Positions 37,714 to 45,907 of a stretch of DNA of 64,000 nt are shown here, piece by piece (the stretch's first letter is position 1; every line of letters starts with the position of its first letter). Both the position numbers and the translations under genes were made by a program. The notes beneath the pieces are model-generated. The model saw only the letters and a list, made by a program, of their open reading frames with translations, was not told where the DNA came from and did not search any database. This DNA comes from Amycolatopsis viridis (GTDB lineage: Bacteria; Actinomycetota; Actinomycetes; Mycobacteriales; Pseudonocardiaceae), in contig NZ_JAANOU010000001.1 of the NCBI RefSeq assembly GCF_011758765.1, forward strand, positions 4,402,001 through 4,466,000, read 5' to 3'.

Positions 37714-38487
37714 GTGCTGGTCATGGCAGACGGTGTGAAGGTGACGTTCGTCGGCGGTCCGACGGTGCTGCTGGAGCTGGGCGGCAAGCGGTTCCTGGTC
37801 GATCCGACGTTCAGCCCCGCTGGCGTGCACGAGACGACGCCGGGGCGGCCGCTGACCAAGACCGAGGACCCCGCGCTGACCGCGGCGCAGATCGGGCCGG
37901 TCGACACGGTGCTGCTGTCCCACGACCAGCACGCCGACAACCTCGACCCGGCCGGGCGGCAGTACGTCGCGGAATCCCTGCTCACGCTGACCACCCCCGC
38001 CGGTGCGCGGCGGCTGGGCGGGACCGCGCAGGGACTGGCGCCGTGGCACCAGCTGCACATCGGGCGGGTCGCGGTGACCGCCGTGCCCGCTCTGCACGGG
38101 CCGAAGGGCAGCGAGGAGGTCACCGGTGAGGTCACCGGGTTCGTGCTGACCGGCCAGGACCTGCCGACGGTGTACGTGAGCGGCGACAACGCCTCGCTCG
38201 ACGTGGTGCGCGACATCTCCCGGCGGCTGCGCAAGCTGGACCTCGCGGTGCTGTTCGCCGGCGCGGCCCGGACGTCCCTCTTCGACGGCGCTCCCCTCAC
38301 CCTGACCAGCGAGGACGCCGCGGAGGCCGCGCACATCCTGCGGGCGCGCGCCATCGTGCCCGTGCACACGCGCGGGTGGGCGCACTTCAGCGAGGGTCCC
38401 GACGAGGTGCGCAAGGCGTTCGCGGGCGCCGGGTTGAGTGACCGGCTGCACGTGCTGGAGCCGGGTGAGAGCGTGGTGATCGCCTGA
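37714..38487 (+). CDS. MBL-fold metallo-hydrolase (UlaG-like)
   Basis: A 257-residue metallo-beta-lactamase-fold protein. The metal motif is SHDQHADNLD, so the usual HxHxDH ends in Asn rather than His. Other ligands may be H in PALHGPKG, Asp in VSGDNAS and His in PVHTRGWAHF. UlaG relatives hydrolyse lactones or phosphodiesters; the substrate is unknown. Starts at 37714 (GTG) and 37723 (ATG) are both possible; GAAGGTGGG suits the first. Confidence 0.85.
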   Translation: MLVMADGVKVTFVGGPTVLLELGGKRFLVDPTFSPAGVHETTPGRPLTKTEDPALTAAQIGPVDTVLLSHDQHADNLDPAGRQYVAESLLTLTTPAGARRLGGTAQGLAPWHQLHIGRVAVTAVPALHGPKGSEEVTGEVTGFVLTGQDLPTVYVSGDNASLDVVRDISRRLRKLDLAVLFAGAARTSLFDGAPLTLTSEDAAEAAHILRARAIVPVHTRGWAHFSEGPDEVRKAFAGAGLSDRLHVLEPGESVVIA

Positions 38488-38531
38488 CCCGGGGCACGTC
38501 CGCCTGCTTCCGGTTTCCGCGGACGGGCGGT

Positions 38532-38537
38532 TACGGT
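38532..38537 (+). promoter_or_regulatory. Probable -10 box, leaderless promoter of the HTH fusion gene
   Basis: TACGGT fits TANNNT and ends 6 nt before the GTG at 38544. Confidence 0.42.
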
Positions 38538-38543
38538 GCCGAC

Positions 38544-39014
38544 GTGCAACTGGAAGCCGATTTCACCACCGAGCCGTTCCGCGGCGAGGGCGAACCACCC
38601 GAGCACGCCGTCCGCGCCCGCGAGGCCGCCGAGGCGGCCGGCCTGGCCGTGGACTTCGGCCCGCTCGGCACCACCGTCCGCGGCGAGGCGGACACCCTGA
38701 TCGAGGCGCTCCCGGCGATCGCCAGGGCCGCGCTGACCGGCGGTGCGGACCGCCTCACCCTGCAGCTGTCCACCCCGGCCGCCGCACGCGAACCGGCCGG
38801 CGGCGCACCCACCTCGCTGGACCGGCTCATCATCGAGGTCGAGCGGGAGCTCGGGGCGCGCCTGGCCGATCTGGACCGGGCCGGCAAGCAACGCGCCGTG
38901 CGCCTGCTGGAGGAACGGGGCGCCTTCGCGCTCCGGCGCGCCGCGCCCACGGTGGCCGAGGCGCTCGGCGTCACCCGCTTCACGGTCTACAACTACCTCA
39001 ACCGGGAGCCCTGA
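38544..39014 (+). CDS. MTH1187/YkoF-like thiamine-binding domain fused to HTH_22-type DNA-binding domain
   Basis: A 156-residue two-domain protein. Residues 1-80 look like the MTH1187/YkoF thiamine-binding fold (FGPLGTTVRGEADTLIEAL then a long helix and GGADRLTLQLS). Residues 92-155 look like the C-terminal HTH of YheO-type regulators (KQRAVRLLEERGAFALRRAA, then VAEALGVTRFTVYNYL). This suggests a small regulator sensing thiamine or its hydroxymethylpyrimidine part. No thiamine genes are adjacent. The family match is from memory of motifs, so the ligand is a hypothesis. The start is GTG with a -10 box 6 nt upstream. Confidence 0.7.
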   Translation: MQLEADFTTEPFRGEGEPPEHAVRAREAAEAAGLAVDFGPLGTTVRGEADTLIEALPAIARAALTGGADRLTLQLSTPAAAREPAGGAPTSLDRLIIEVERELGARLADLDRAGKQRAVRLLEERGAFALRRAAPTVAEALGVTRFTVYNYLNREP

Positions 39015-39272
39015 TCCGCAGGCGAGCCGGGCACGCGAGCCGCCGCGCGGCGGTGGTGCCCAACCCCGGCTCCGGCTCGCGACCGGAACGAATTCCCCCA
39101 GCAGGTTCGTGAGCACCTCCGGCTGGTTCTCGGATACGGCGCGTGGATCGAAACCGGTACCCGGGCGTGCACGGGGTTCGGCCTGTCACGGTACGACGCG
39201 CGCCGCCTGGCGGTCGCCGGTGAGGCCGTGGTCGCGTCCGCACGAAAATTGTTGAGCGACCGATCCAGATAG
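39015..39272 (+). pseudogene. Possible gene remnant after the HTH fusion gene
   Basis: The reading frame of the upstream gene stays open for 85 codons past its stop, to a TAG at 39270. The second half reads like real protein (LVLGYGAWIETGTRACTGFG, then LSRYDARRLAVAGEAVV). No in-frame start with an RBS is visible in this part. It may be the decayed end of an older gene, or chance in GC-rich DNA. I see no other feature in this gap apart from the TetR-gene promoter at its end. Confidence 0.25.
39252..39267 (+). promoter_or_regulatory. Candidate TetR operator in the regulator's own promoter
   Basis: TTGAGCGACCGATCCA lies 20 bp before the TetR start. Its first six bases could be a -35 (TTGAGC, 17 bp, TTTACT). 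Its reverse complement matches the site at 39887-39902 at 14 of 16 positions. Confidence 0.55.
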
Positions 39273-39286
39273 TGTTTACTGATCAC

Positions 39287-39868
39287 ATGGCCCGCACGCG
39301 TGAGTTCGACACCGACGCCGCGCTCGAACGCGCGATGGAGGTGTTCCGCGAGAAGGGCTACGAAGGAGCGTCCACCCGGGATCTGACCGGCGCCATCGGC
39401 ATCGGGCCGGGTTCGCTCTACGCGGCGTTCCACAACAAGGAGGGGCTGTACCTGGCCGCGTTGCGGCGCCACTGCGAGCACCTCGCCCACACGACGCAGC
39501 AGGCGCTCGCTTCGAAGCGGTCTGCGCGGACGGTGGTGCGCGGGCTGCTGCAGCTGGCGTTCACCGGCAGCGATCCGGCGCACTGGGGGCCGGGCTGCCT
39601 CCTCCTGCGCGCCGCGACCGAGCGCGCGGGAGCCAACCCGGAACTCGACCGCATGCTCCGCGACGCGTCCCGGGCGGTGGAGGCCGCCTTCGCCGAGATC
39701 CTCACGGATGGCCGGCGTCGCGGTGAACTCCCGCAGGACCTGGATGCAGCCGCGGCCGCGCACTTCCTCGTCACCACGCTGCAGGGACTCCGCGTGATGG
39801 CGCTGCTGGGCTCGGATCGGGCGAGCCTGTCCGCGACCGTGGAGACCGCCCTGCGGTGCCTCGGCTGA
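39287..39868 (+). CDS. TetR-family transcriptional regulator
   Basis: A 193-residue repressor starting MARTREFDTDAALERAMEVF. The HTH is GYEGASTRDLTGAIGIGPGSLYAAFHNKEGLYL (in part), the canonical TetR pattern; the C-terminal ligand domain is helical with GCLLLRAATERAG. A matching 16-bp site in its own promoter and in that of the downstream oxidoreductase suggests it represses both. The inducer is probably an electrophile or quinone-like substrate of the oxidoreductase. Confidence 0.92.
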   Translation: MARTREFDTDAALERAMEVFREKGYEGASTRDLTGAIGIGPGSLYAAFHNKEGLYLAALRRHCEHLAHTTQQALASKRSARTVVRGLLQLAFTGSDPAHWGPGCLLLRAATERAGANPELDRMLRDASRAVEAAFAEILTDGRRRGELPQDLDAAAAAHFLVTTLQGLRVMALLGSDRASLSATVETALRCLG

Positions 39869-39886
39869 TTCCTCCCGCTCAGATTA

Positions 39887-39902
39887 TGGATCGATTGCTC
39901 AA
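39887..39902 (+). promoter_or_regulatory. Candidate TetR operator before the oxidoreductase gene
   Basis: TGGATCGATTGCTCAA is the near inverse of the site at 39252-39267 and lies 13 bp before the oxidoreductase ATG, in the 47-bp gap between the two genes. Confidence 0.55.
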
Positions 39903-39915
39903 GAAAGGTTGCCTG

Positions 39916-40908
39916 ATGGTACGTGGACGCGAAGTCCGGCTGGTCACCCCGCTGGACGGCCTGCCGAAGCCGGCGAACTTCGAGGTCGCCGAGGTGACCG
40001 TGCCGGAACCGGGTCCCGGTGAGGTCGTCGTGCGGAACCGGTTCTTCGTACTCGAACCCGGGGCCCGCCTCGCGATGGAAGCCCTGAGCGCGGGCGTACC
40101 CGGGTTCGACGTGGACGGATTGCGGGCGCACACGATCGGCGAGGTGTTCGCCTCGGGCTCACCGGATTTCCGACCCGGGGACACGGTCACCCACGTGCTC
40201 GGCTGGCGCGAGTACTCGCTGGCCGGGACCGGCGGGCTCACCCGGGTCGATCCGGATGCCCTGCCCTCGCTCACCGCCCACCTCGCGGGCGGGCTCACCA
40301 GCTACGTCGGGCTCACCGAAATCGGCCGGATGCGGCCCGGCGACACGGTGTTCGTCTCCAGCGCGGCGGGCACGGTGGGCAGCCTCGCCGGTCAGATGGC
40401 CCGGCTGCTCGGCGCCGGGCGCGTCATCGGAAGCGCGGGCAGCGCGGCGAAGGTGCGGTACCTCGTCGGCGAACTCGGGTTCGACGCGGCGTTCGACTAC
40501 CACGACGGTCGGCTCGCCGAGCAGCTCCTCGCCGCCGCACGGGGCGGTGTCGACGTGTATTTCGACAACGTGGGCGGTCCGCACCTCGAGGCCGCGCTCG
40601 AGGTGATGAACCCGCACGGCCGGGTCGTCCTGTGCGGTGCGATGTCCCGGCAGGGCAGCGACGAGGTGCCACCGGGACCGTCGAACCTGCTGCAGGCCAT
40701 CGCGAAACGGCTCACCCTGCGCGGGTTCACCGTCAACGAGCACCTGGACCGCGCCGCCGAGTTCACCCCCGTCTTCGGGGAGTGGCTGCGCGCGGGGAAG
40801 ATCCGCTATCGGGAAACGGTCGTCGACGGCCTCGACCGGGCACCGCAGGCGTTCGCCGATCTCCTGGCCGGCCGGTACACCGGCCGGGTCCTGGTGCGCG
40901 TCAGCTGA
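39916..40908 (+). CDS. NADP-dependent oxidoreductase (MDR family, prostaglandin/curcumin-reductase type)
   Basis: A 330-residue zinc-free medium-chain reductase. The N-terminal GroES-like domain has VPEPGPGEVVVRNRFFVLEPG; the NADP fold has VFVSSAAGTVGSLAGQMARLLGA, VDVYFDNVGG and GRVVLCGAMSRQ. The family reduces enones such as curcumin or leukotriene derivatives. RBS AAGAAAGG lies before ATG 39916. The stop overlaps the convergent xdh gene by 8 bp in TCAGCTGA. Confidence 0.9.
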   Translation: MVRGREVRLVTPLDGLPKPANFEVAEVTVPEPGPGEVVVRNRFFVLEPGARLAMEALSAGVPGFDVDGLRAHTIGEVFASGSPDFRPGDTVTHVLGWREYSLAGTGGLTRVDPDALPSLTAHLAGGLTSYVGLTEIGRMRPGDTVFVSSAAGTVGSLAGQMARLLGAGRVIGSAGSAAKVRYLVGELGFDAAFDYHDGRLAEQLLAAARGGVDVYFDNVGGPHLEAALEVMNPHGRVVLCGAMSRQGSDEVPPGPSNLLQAIAKRLTLRGFTVNEHLDRAAEFTPVFGEWLRAGKIRYRETVVDGLDRAPQAFADLLAGRYTGRVLVRVS

Positions 40909-43165
40909 CGATGTGCTCCGGGCGCACCGGCACCCGCGGCAGTTCCTTGCCGGTCGCGGCGCGGATGGCCGCCACGATCGCCGGGGTGGAGGAGATGGTC
41001 GGCGGCTCGCCGACGCCGCGGAGGCCGTACGGCGCGTTCGGGTCGGCCAGCTCCAGCACGTCGACGTCCATCGGCGGCATGTCGAGGACGGTGGGGATCA
41101 GGTAGTCGGTGAACGACGGGTTGCGGATCTTCCCCTCGTGCGTCTGGATCTCCTCCATCACCGCCAGCCCGAGCCCCTGCGCCGAGCCGCCCTGGATCTG
41201 GCCCAGCACGGCCTGCGGGTTCAGCGCGCGGCCGACGTCCTGGGCGCAGTCGAGCGCGACGACCTTGACCAGGCCCAGTTCGGTGTCCACGTCCACGACC
41301 GCCCGGTGCGCGGCGAACCCGTACTGCACGTGCGCGTTCCCCGCACCGGTCTCCGGGTCGAGCACGTCGGTCGGCCGGTGCCGCCACTCCACGGTCTCGT
41401 CGATCACGTCGTCGCCGAGGACGTCCACCAGGTCGGCGACCACACCGTCCCGCGTGGACACGACCTTCCCGCCGACCAGGTCCACCTCCCCGCCCACCCC
41501 GAGCCGCTTGACCAGCGCCGCGTGCACGGCCAGGCACGCGGCCCGCACCGCTCCCCCGGTGACGTAGGTCTGCCGGGACGCCGACGTGGAACCCGCGTTG
41601 CCGATCGAGGTGTCGGCGGGCAGGATCGCCACCTGCTCCACGCCGAGCTCGGTGCGCACGATCTGCTGCAGCACCGTCACCAGGCCCTGACCGACCTCGC
41701 ACGCCGCGGTCTGGACCGTGGCCGCCGCCTCGCCGCCCACCACGCGCAGCTGCACGCGGGCGGTCGAGTAGTCGTCGAAGCCCTCGGAGAAGCAGATGTT
41801 CTTGATGCCGACCGCGTAGCCGACGCCACGCACGACACCCTCGCCGTGCGTGGTGTTCGAGACGCCGCCGGGCAGTGTCCGCAGGTCCCGCTCACCGGAC
41901 GGCTCCGGCGGCAGCGGTTTCGCGGCCACCCGCCGCACCAGCTCGGCGACCGGTGCGGGCGAGTCCACGATCTGCCCGGTCGGCATCCGGGAACCCTCGC
42001 TCATCGCGTTGCGGACCCGGACCTCGACCGGGTCCAGTCCGCAGGCCGCCGCCACCTTGTCCATTTGGGACTCGTACGCGAACGCCGCCTGCACCGCCCC
42101 GAAACCGCGCATCGCGCCGCACGGCGGGTTGTTCGTGTACGCGCCCCAGCAGTCCACCACGACGTTGTGCACCTCGTAGGGCCCGACGCCGAGGGTGGCG
42201 GCGTTGGCGACGACCGCGCTCGTGGACGAGGCGTACGCACCGCCGTCGAGGAAGATCCGCGCCCGGACGTAGACCAGCTTCCCGTCGCGGTCGGCGCCGT
42301 GCTCGTAGTACAGCTTCGCCGGATGCCGGTGCACGTGGCCGTAAAACGACTCCTCGCGGTTGTAGACCATCTTCACCGGCTTGCCGGTGTGCAGCGCGAG
42401 CAGGCACGCGTGGATCTGGATGGACAGGTCCTCGCGGCCGCCGAACGCGCCGCCGACCCCGCCGAGTGTGAGCCGCACCTTGTCCTCCGGCAGCCCGAGC
42501 GCGGCCACGATCTGCCGCTGGTCGACGTGCAGCCATTGTGTGGCGACGTAGAGGTCGACGCCGCCGTCCTCGGCCGGGACGGCCAGTCCGGACTCCGGCC
42601 CGAGGAACGCCTGGTCCTGCATGCCCACCTCGTACACGCCCGACACCACCACCTCGGCGGTCGCCGAGGGGTCGCCACGGCGGATCGGCACGTGCCGCAC
42701 GACGTTGCCGTTGGGATGGACCTTCGGGCCGTCGCCGCGCACCGCCTGCTCCGCGTCGGTGACCGGGTCCAGCACCTCGTAGTCGACGCGGATGCGCGCA
42801 GCCGCCCGCCGCGCGGTCTCCGGGTGGTCGGCCGCCACGAGCGCCACCGGTTCGCCCTGGTAGCGCACCACGTCGACGGCCAGCACCGGCTGGTCGGGGT
42901 GTTCCAGGCCGTACCGGTTCACGCCCGGCACGTCCTCGTGCGTCAGCACCGCCTCCACGCCCGGCACCGTGAGCGCGCCGGTGATGTCGATGCCGCGGAT
43001 GCGCGCGGCGGGGTGCGGGCTGCGCAGCGTCACGCCCCACACCATGTCCTCGTGCCACAGGTCGGAGGAGTAGGCGAACTCGCCGCGCACCTTGACGACC
43101 CCGTCCGGGCGGCGCGGGCTGCTGCCGATCCCCTGCGTCGTCGTCGTCCGCTCGGCCGTGGTCAT
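40901..43165 (-). CDS. Xanthine dehydrogenase, molybdenum-cofactor subunit
   Basis: A 754-residue large subunit of the xanthine oxidase family, hydroxylating hypoxanthine/xanthine to urate. Molybdopterin-domain motifs are GGVGGAFGGRED, GAMRGFGAVQA and QGGSAQGLGLAVMEE. The catalytic Glu lies in LRGVGEPPTIS. It is the last gene of FAD subunit, FeS subunit, deaminase, Mo subunit, with ATGA overlap to the deaminase. The divergent pucR gene supports purine rather than CO or nicotinate as the substrate, but the CO-dehydrogenase Cys motif was not specifically checked against structure. Confidence 0.9.
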   Translation of the reverse strand: MTTAERTTTTQGIGSSPRRPDGVVKVRGEFAYSSDLWHEDMVWGVTLRSPHPAARIRGIDITGALTVPGVEAVLTHEDVPGVNRYGLEHPDQPVLAVDVVRYQGEPVALVAADHPETARRAAARIRVDYEVLDPVTDAEQAVRGDGPKVHPNGNVVRHVPIRRGDPSATAEVVVSGVYEVGMQDQAFLGPESGLAVPAEDGGVDLYVATQWLHVDQRQIVAALGLPEDKVRLTLGGVGGAFGGREDLSIQIHACLLALHTGKPVKMVYNREESFYGHVHRHPAKLYYEHGADRDGKLVYVRARIFLDGGAYASSTSAVVANAATLGVGPYEVHNVVVDCWGAYTNNPPCGAMRGFGAVQAAFAYESQMDKVAAACGLDPVEVRVRNAMSEGSRMPTGQIVDSPAPVAELVRRVAAKPLPPEPSGERDLRTLPGGVSNTTHGEGVVRGVGYAVGIKNICFSEGFDDYSTARVQLRVVGGEAAATVQTAACEVGQGLVTVLQQIVRTELGVEQVAILPADTSIGNAGSTSASRQTYVTGGAVRAACLAVHAALVKRLGVGGEVDLVGGKVVSTRDGVVADLVDVLGDDVIDETVEWRHRPTDVLDPETGAGNAHVQYGFAAHRAVVDVDTELGLVKVVALDCAQDVGRALNPQAVLGQIQGGSAQGLGLAVMEEIQTHEGKIRNPSFTDYLIPTVLDMPPMDVDVLELADPNAPYGLRGVGEPPTISSTPAIVAAIRAATGKELPRVPVRPEHIVS

Positions 43166-44496
43166 CGCAACCTCCTGCTCGCCGCGACCAGGTCACGGGC
43201 GATCGCGGCCTCGTCGCCGGTGCGCAGTTCGCCGTCGGCAACCACCGTCCGGCCGCCGACGAGCAGCAGCTTCAGCGGCGGGGTGGCACCGAGCACGAAC
43301 GCGGCCACCGGATCGTCGATCCCGGCGTGGGGCAGGCCGGTCAGGTCCCACACCGCGAGGTCGGCGAGCTTGCCGGGCTCGATCGAGCCGAGTTCGCCGT
43401 GCCGGCCCAGGCACCGCGCGCCACCCATGGTGCCCATCCACAGCGCCTCGCGCACCGACAACGCGGTGGGCCCACCACGCTGCCGCGCCTGCAGCAACGC
43501 CTGGTGCAGCTCCTCGCCGAGCCCGCCGGACTCGTTGGAGGCCGCGCCGTCGGCACCGAGCCCCACCGGGGCACCGGCGTCGAGCAGGTCGCGCACCGGG
43601 GCGATGCCGGTGCCCAGCCGTCCGTTGGACGTCGGGCAGTGCGCCGACCCGGTGCGGGTCGCGCCGAGGCGGCCGACCGCGGCGCGGTCGAGGTGCACGG
43701 TGTGCGCGAGCCACACGTCGTCGCCGAGCCAGCCGAGTTTGTCGGCGTATTCCGCGGGCGTGCAGCCGTTCTCGGCGATGCACTGCTCCTCCTCGTCGAG
43801 GGTCTCGGCGAGGTGCGTGTGCAGCCGCACTCCCGTGCGCCGCGCGAGTTCCGCGGCCTCGCGCATCAGCGTCTCGCTGACCGTGAACGGCGAGCACGGC
43901 CCGGCCGCGATCCGGATGCGCGCATCCGGCGCCGGATCGTGGTGGGCCGCGATGGCCGCTTCCGTGCCGAGCAACGCGGCGTCGGTGGTCTCGACCAGGC
44001 TGTCCGGCGGCAGGCCGCCGTCGGATTCGCCGCGGTCCATCGAGCCGCGCACGAGGTGCGCCCGCACCCCGATCCGGTCCGCCGCGGCAACGAGCGCCTC
44101 GATCTGGTCCGGAGCGTCGCGGGGGAAGACGTAGTGGTGGTCGGCGACGGTGGTGCAGCCGGTCAGCGCGAGGCGCGCCATCCCGGCGGCCGCGGCGGCG
44201 TGGGTGACGTCCGCGTCGAGCCGCGTCCAGATCGGGTACAGCTGGACCAGCCACTCGAAGAGCGTGGCGTCGGCGGCGAGCCCGCGGGTGGCCCACTGGT
44301 ACAGGTGGTGGTGGGTGTTGACCAGGCCGGGCGTGATCAGGCAGCCGGAGACGTCGATCCGCGGCCCCTCCGCCGCGGCCCGTCCGGGTCCGACGGCGGT
44401 GATGGTGGCGTCGTCGAGCACGACGTGCCCATCGCGGTACTCGGTGCCACCGGCATCGACGGTCGCGATGGCGGCGTGCTCCAGGATCAGCCTCAT
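43162..44496 (-). CDS. 8-oxoguanine deaminase-like amidohydrolase
   Basis: A 444-residue amidohydrolase. Ligands: LVNTHHHLYQW, His in LHTHLAETLDEEEQC, His in LAHTVHL and Asp in GLGADGAASNE. NTHHH and HTHLAET with a downstream GxGxDG are typical of 8-oxoguanine and related purine deaminases (TrzN/AtzA-like superfamily). Deamination to urate or xanthine feeds the neighbouring xanthine dehydrogenase. Guanine deaminase or hydroxyatrazine-type activity cannot be ruled out. It overlaps both neighbours: FeS subunit stop and Mo subunit start. Confidence 0.85.
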   Translation of the reverse strand: MRLILEHAAIATVDAGGTEYRDGHVVLDDATITAVGPGRAAAEGPRIDVSGCLITPGLVNTHHHLYQWATRGLAADATLFEWLVQLYPIWTRLDADVTHAAAAAGMARLALTGCTTVADHHYVFPRDAPDQIEALVAAADRIGVRAHLVRGSMDRGESDGGLPPDSLVETTDAALLGTEAAIAAHHDPAPDARIRIAAGPCSPFTVSETLMREAAELARRTGVRLHTHLAETLDEEEQCIAENGCTPAEYADKLGWLGDDVWLAHTVHLDRAAVGRLGATRTGSAHCPTSNGRLGTGIAPVRDLLDAGAPVGLGADGAASNESGGLGEELHQALLQARQRGGPTALSVREALWMGTMGGARCLGRHGELGSIEPGKLADLAVWDLTGLPHAGIDDPVAAFVLGATPPLKLLLVGGRTVVADGELRTGDEAAIARDLVAASRRLR

Positions 44497-44948
44497 CGCC
44501 TCACCGCCCGCACGGCCTCCAGGATCTTCTCGTACCCGGTGCAGCGGCACAGGTTCCCGGCCAGCGCCTCCCGGATCTCCTCGTCGCCCGGGTCCGGCAC
44601 CCGGTTCAGCAGGTCGTGCGCGGCGATCACCAGACCGGGCGTGCAGAAGCCGCACTGCACCGCGCCGGCGTCCACAAAGGACTGCTGCACCGGGTCCAGC
44701 CGGTCCCCCTCGGCGAGTCCCTCCACGGTGCGGACCTCGCGGCCCTCGGCCTGCCCCGCCGCGACCAGGCACGCGCACACCGGCGTGCCGTCCAGGTAGA
44801 CCGTGCACGAGCCGCATTCGCCCTGTTCACACGCGTTCTTCGAGCCGGGCAGGCCGAGCCGCTCGCGCAGCACGTACAGCAGGCTCTCGCCCTCCCACAC
44901 GTCGTCGGCCTGCCGCTCCTCGCCGTTGACCGTCACGTTCACGCGCAC
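44493..44948 (-). CDS. Xanthine dehydrogenase, 2Fe-2S subunit
   Basis: A 151-residue small subunit. The plant-type ferredoxin cluster is CEQGECGSCTVYLDG with the fourth Cys in CACL. The second cluster is in QCGFCTPG and NLCRCTGYEKI. It passes electrons from the Mo centre to FAD. GTG at 44948 is chosen because GGGAGG lies 9 nt upstream. A GTG at 44942 would give a GTGA overlap with the FAD-subunit stop and is the alternative. Confidence 0.93.
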   Translation of the reverse strand: MRVNVTVNGEERQADDVWEGESLLYVLRERLGLPGSKNACEQGECGSCTVYLDGTPVCACLVAAGQAEGREVRTVEGLAEGDRLDPVQQSFVDAGAVQCGFCTPGLVIAAHDLLNRVPDPGDEEIREALAGNLCRCTGYEKILEAVRAVRR

Positions 44949-45808
44949 GTCCGTTGCCCTCCCAGGTAGTCCTGCCAGGCCCAGCCGAGCGTCCGGCGGG
45001 CGAGCACCGCCAGCGCGTGCCTGCGGTACTCCGCGGTGCCGCGCACGTCGTCGATCGGCGCCGCCGCTCCGGCGACCAGTTCGCCGAAGCGGCGCTGGAC
45101 CGGATCCCCGAGCGGTGCCGGCGCGTCCCACGGCAGCTCGCCGGTGAGGAACTCCTCGGCGTCGTGCGCCCGGCGCGGCGTCGGCCCCGCCGACCCGATC
45201 GCGGCACCGGCCCGGCGCCGCCGCGGGTCCAGCGCGACGGCGAACGAGCAGACCGCGATCACCATCGCGTTGCGCGTGCCGACCTTGGCGAACTGCTGCG
45301 GCCCGGTCGCGACCGGCAGGTGCACGGCGACGATCAGCTCGTCCGGCGCCAGCGCGTGCTTCTTCACGCCGACGTAGAACTCGTCGGCCGGGATCATGCG
45401 GGTGCCGCGCACGGACGCGACCTCGACCCGCGCACCGGTGGCCAGCAGCACGGGGTGCGTGTCGCCCGCGGGTGAGGCCGCACCCAGGTTGCCGCCGACC
45501 GTGCCGCGGTTGCGGATCTGCGGCGAGCCGACCGTCCGCGCGGCCATCGCCAGGCCGGGCAGCTCATCACCCAGTTCAGTGATGACGCGGGTGTACGGAA
45601 CTCCGGCGCCCAGCCGGACCGTGCCGTCGCGTGTGGTCCACGCGGCCAGCTCCGCGACCCGGGTCAGGTCGAGCAACGCCTCCGGGCGGCGGTGGTCGAA
45701 GTTGAGCTCGACCATGACGTCCGTGCCGCCCGCAAGGGGCACGGCCTCCGGGCGCTCCGCCTTCGCGGCGAGCGCCTCGGCGAGCGTCGCCGGTCGCAGG
45801 AAGTCCAT
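44939..45808 (-). CDS. Xanthine dehydrogenase, FAD-binding subunit
   Basis: A 289-residue middle subunit. FAD motifs are PLAGGTDVMVELNFDHRRPE (in part) and TVGSPQIRNRGTVGGNLGAASPAGD, followed by the CO_deh_flav_C domain. ATG at 45808 begins MDFLRPATLAEAL. It is the first gene of the operon and is divergent from pucR over 99 bp. It hands electrons to NAD. Confidence 0.93.
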   Translation of the reverse strand: MDFLRPATLAEALAAKAERPEAVPLAGGTDVMVELNFDHRRPEALLDLTRVAELAAWTTRDGTVRLGAGVPYTRVITELGDELPGLAMAARTVGSPQIRNRGTVGGNLGAASPAGDTHPVLLATGARVEVASVRGTRMIPADEFYVGVKKHALAPDELIVAVHLPVATGPQQFAKVGTRNAMVIAVCSFAVALDPRRRRAGAAIGSAGPTPRRAHDAEEFLTGELPWDAPAPLGDPVQRRFGELVAGAAAPIDDVRGTAEYRRHALAVLARRTLGWAWQDYLGGQRTCA

Positions 45809-45907
45809 CACAGCAGTAGACGCCCGGGACACGCGCACCGGCAACGGCGGCTCGGTACGAACCGACAGCGGCGGGACGCCGTCCGGTTGTGCTTTCCTAC
45901 AAATCTG

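Noticed and set aside
40637-44134. A 1165-codon plus-strand open frame opposite the xanthine dehydrogenase and deaminase genes
   Set aside because: It is Arg/Pro/Ala-rich with no domain motifs, and the minus-strand frames carry complete, recognisable enzymes. Long antisense frames are expected at this GC content.
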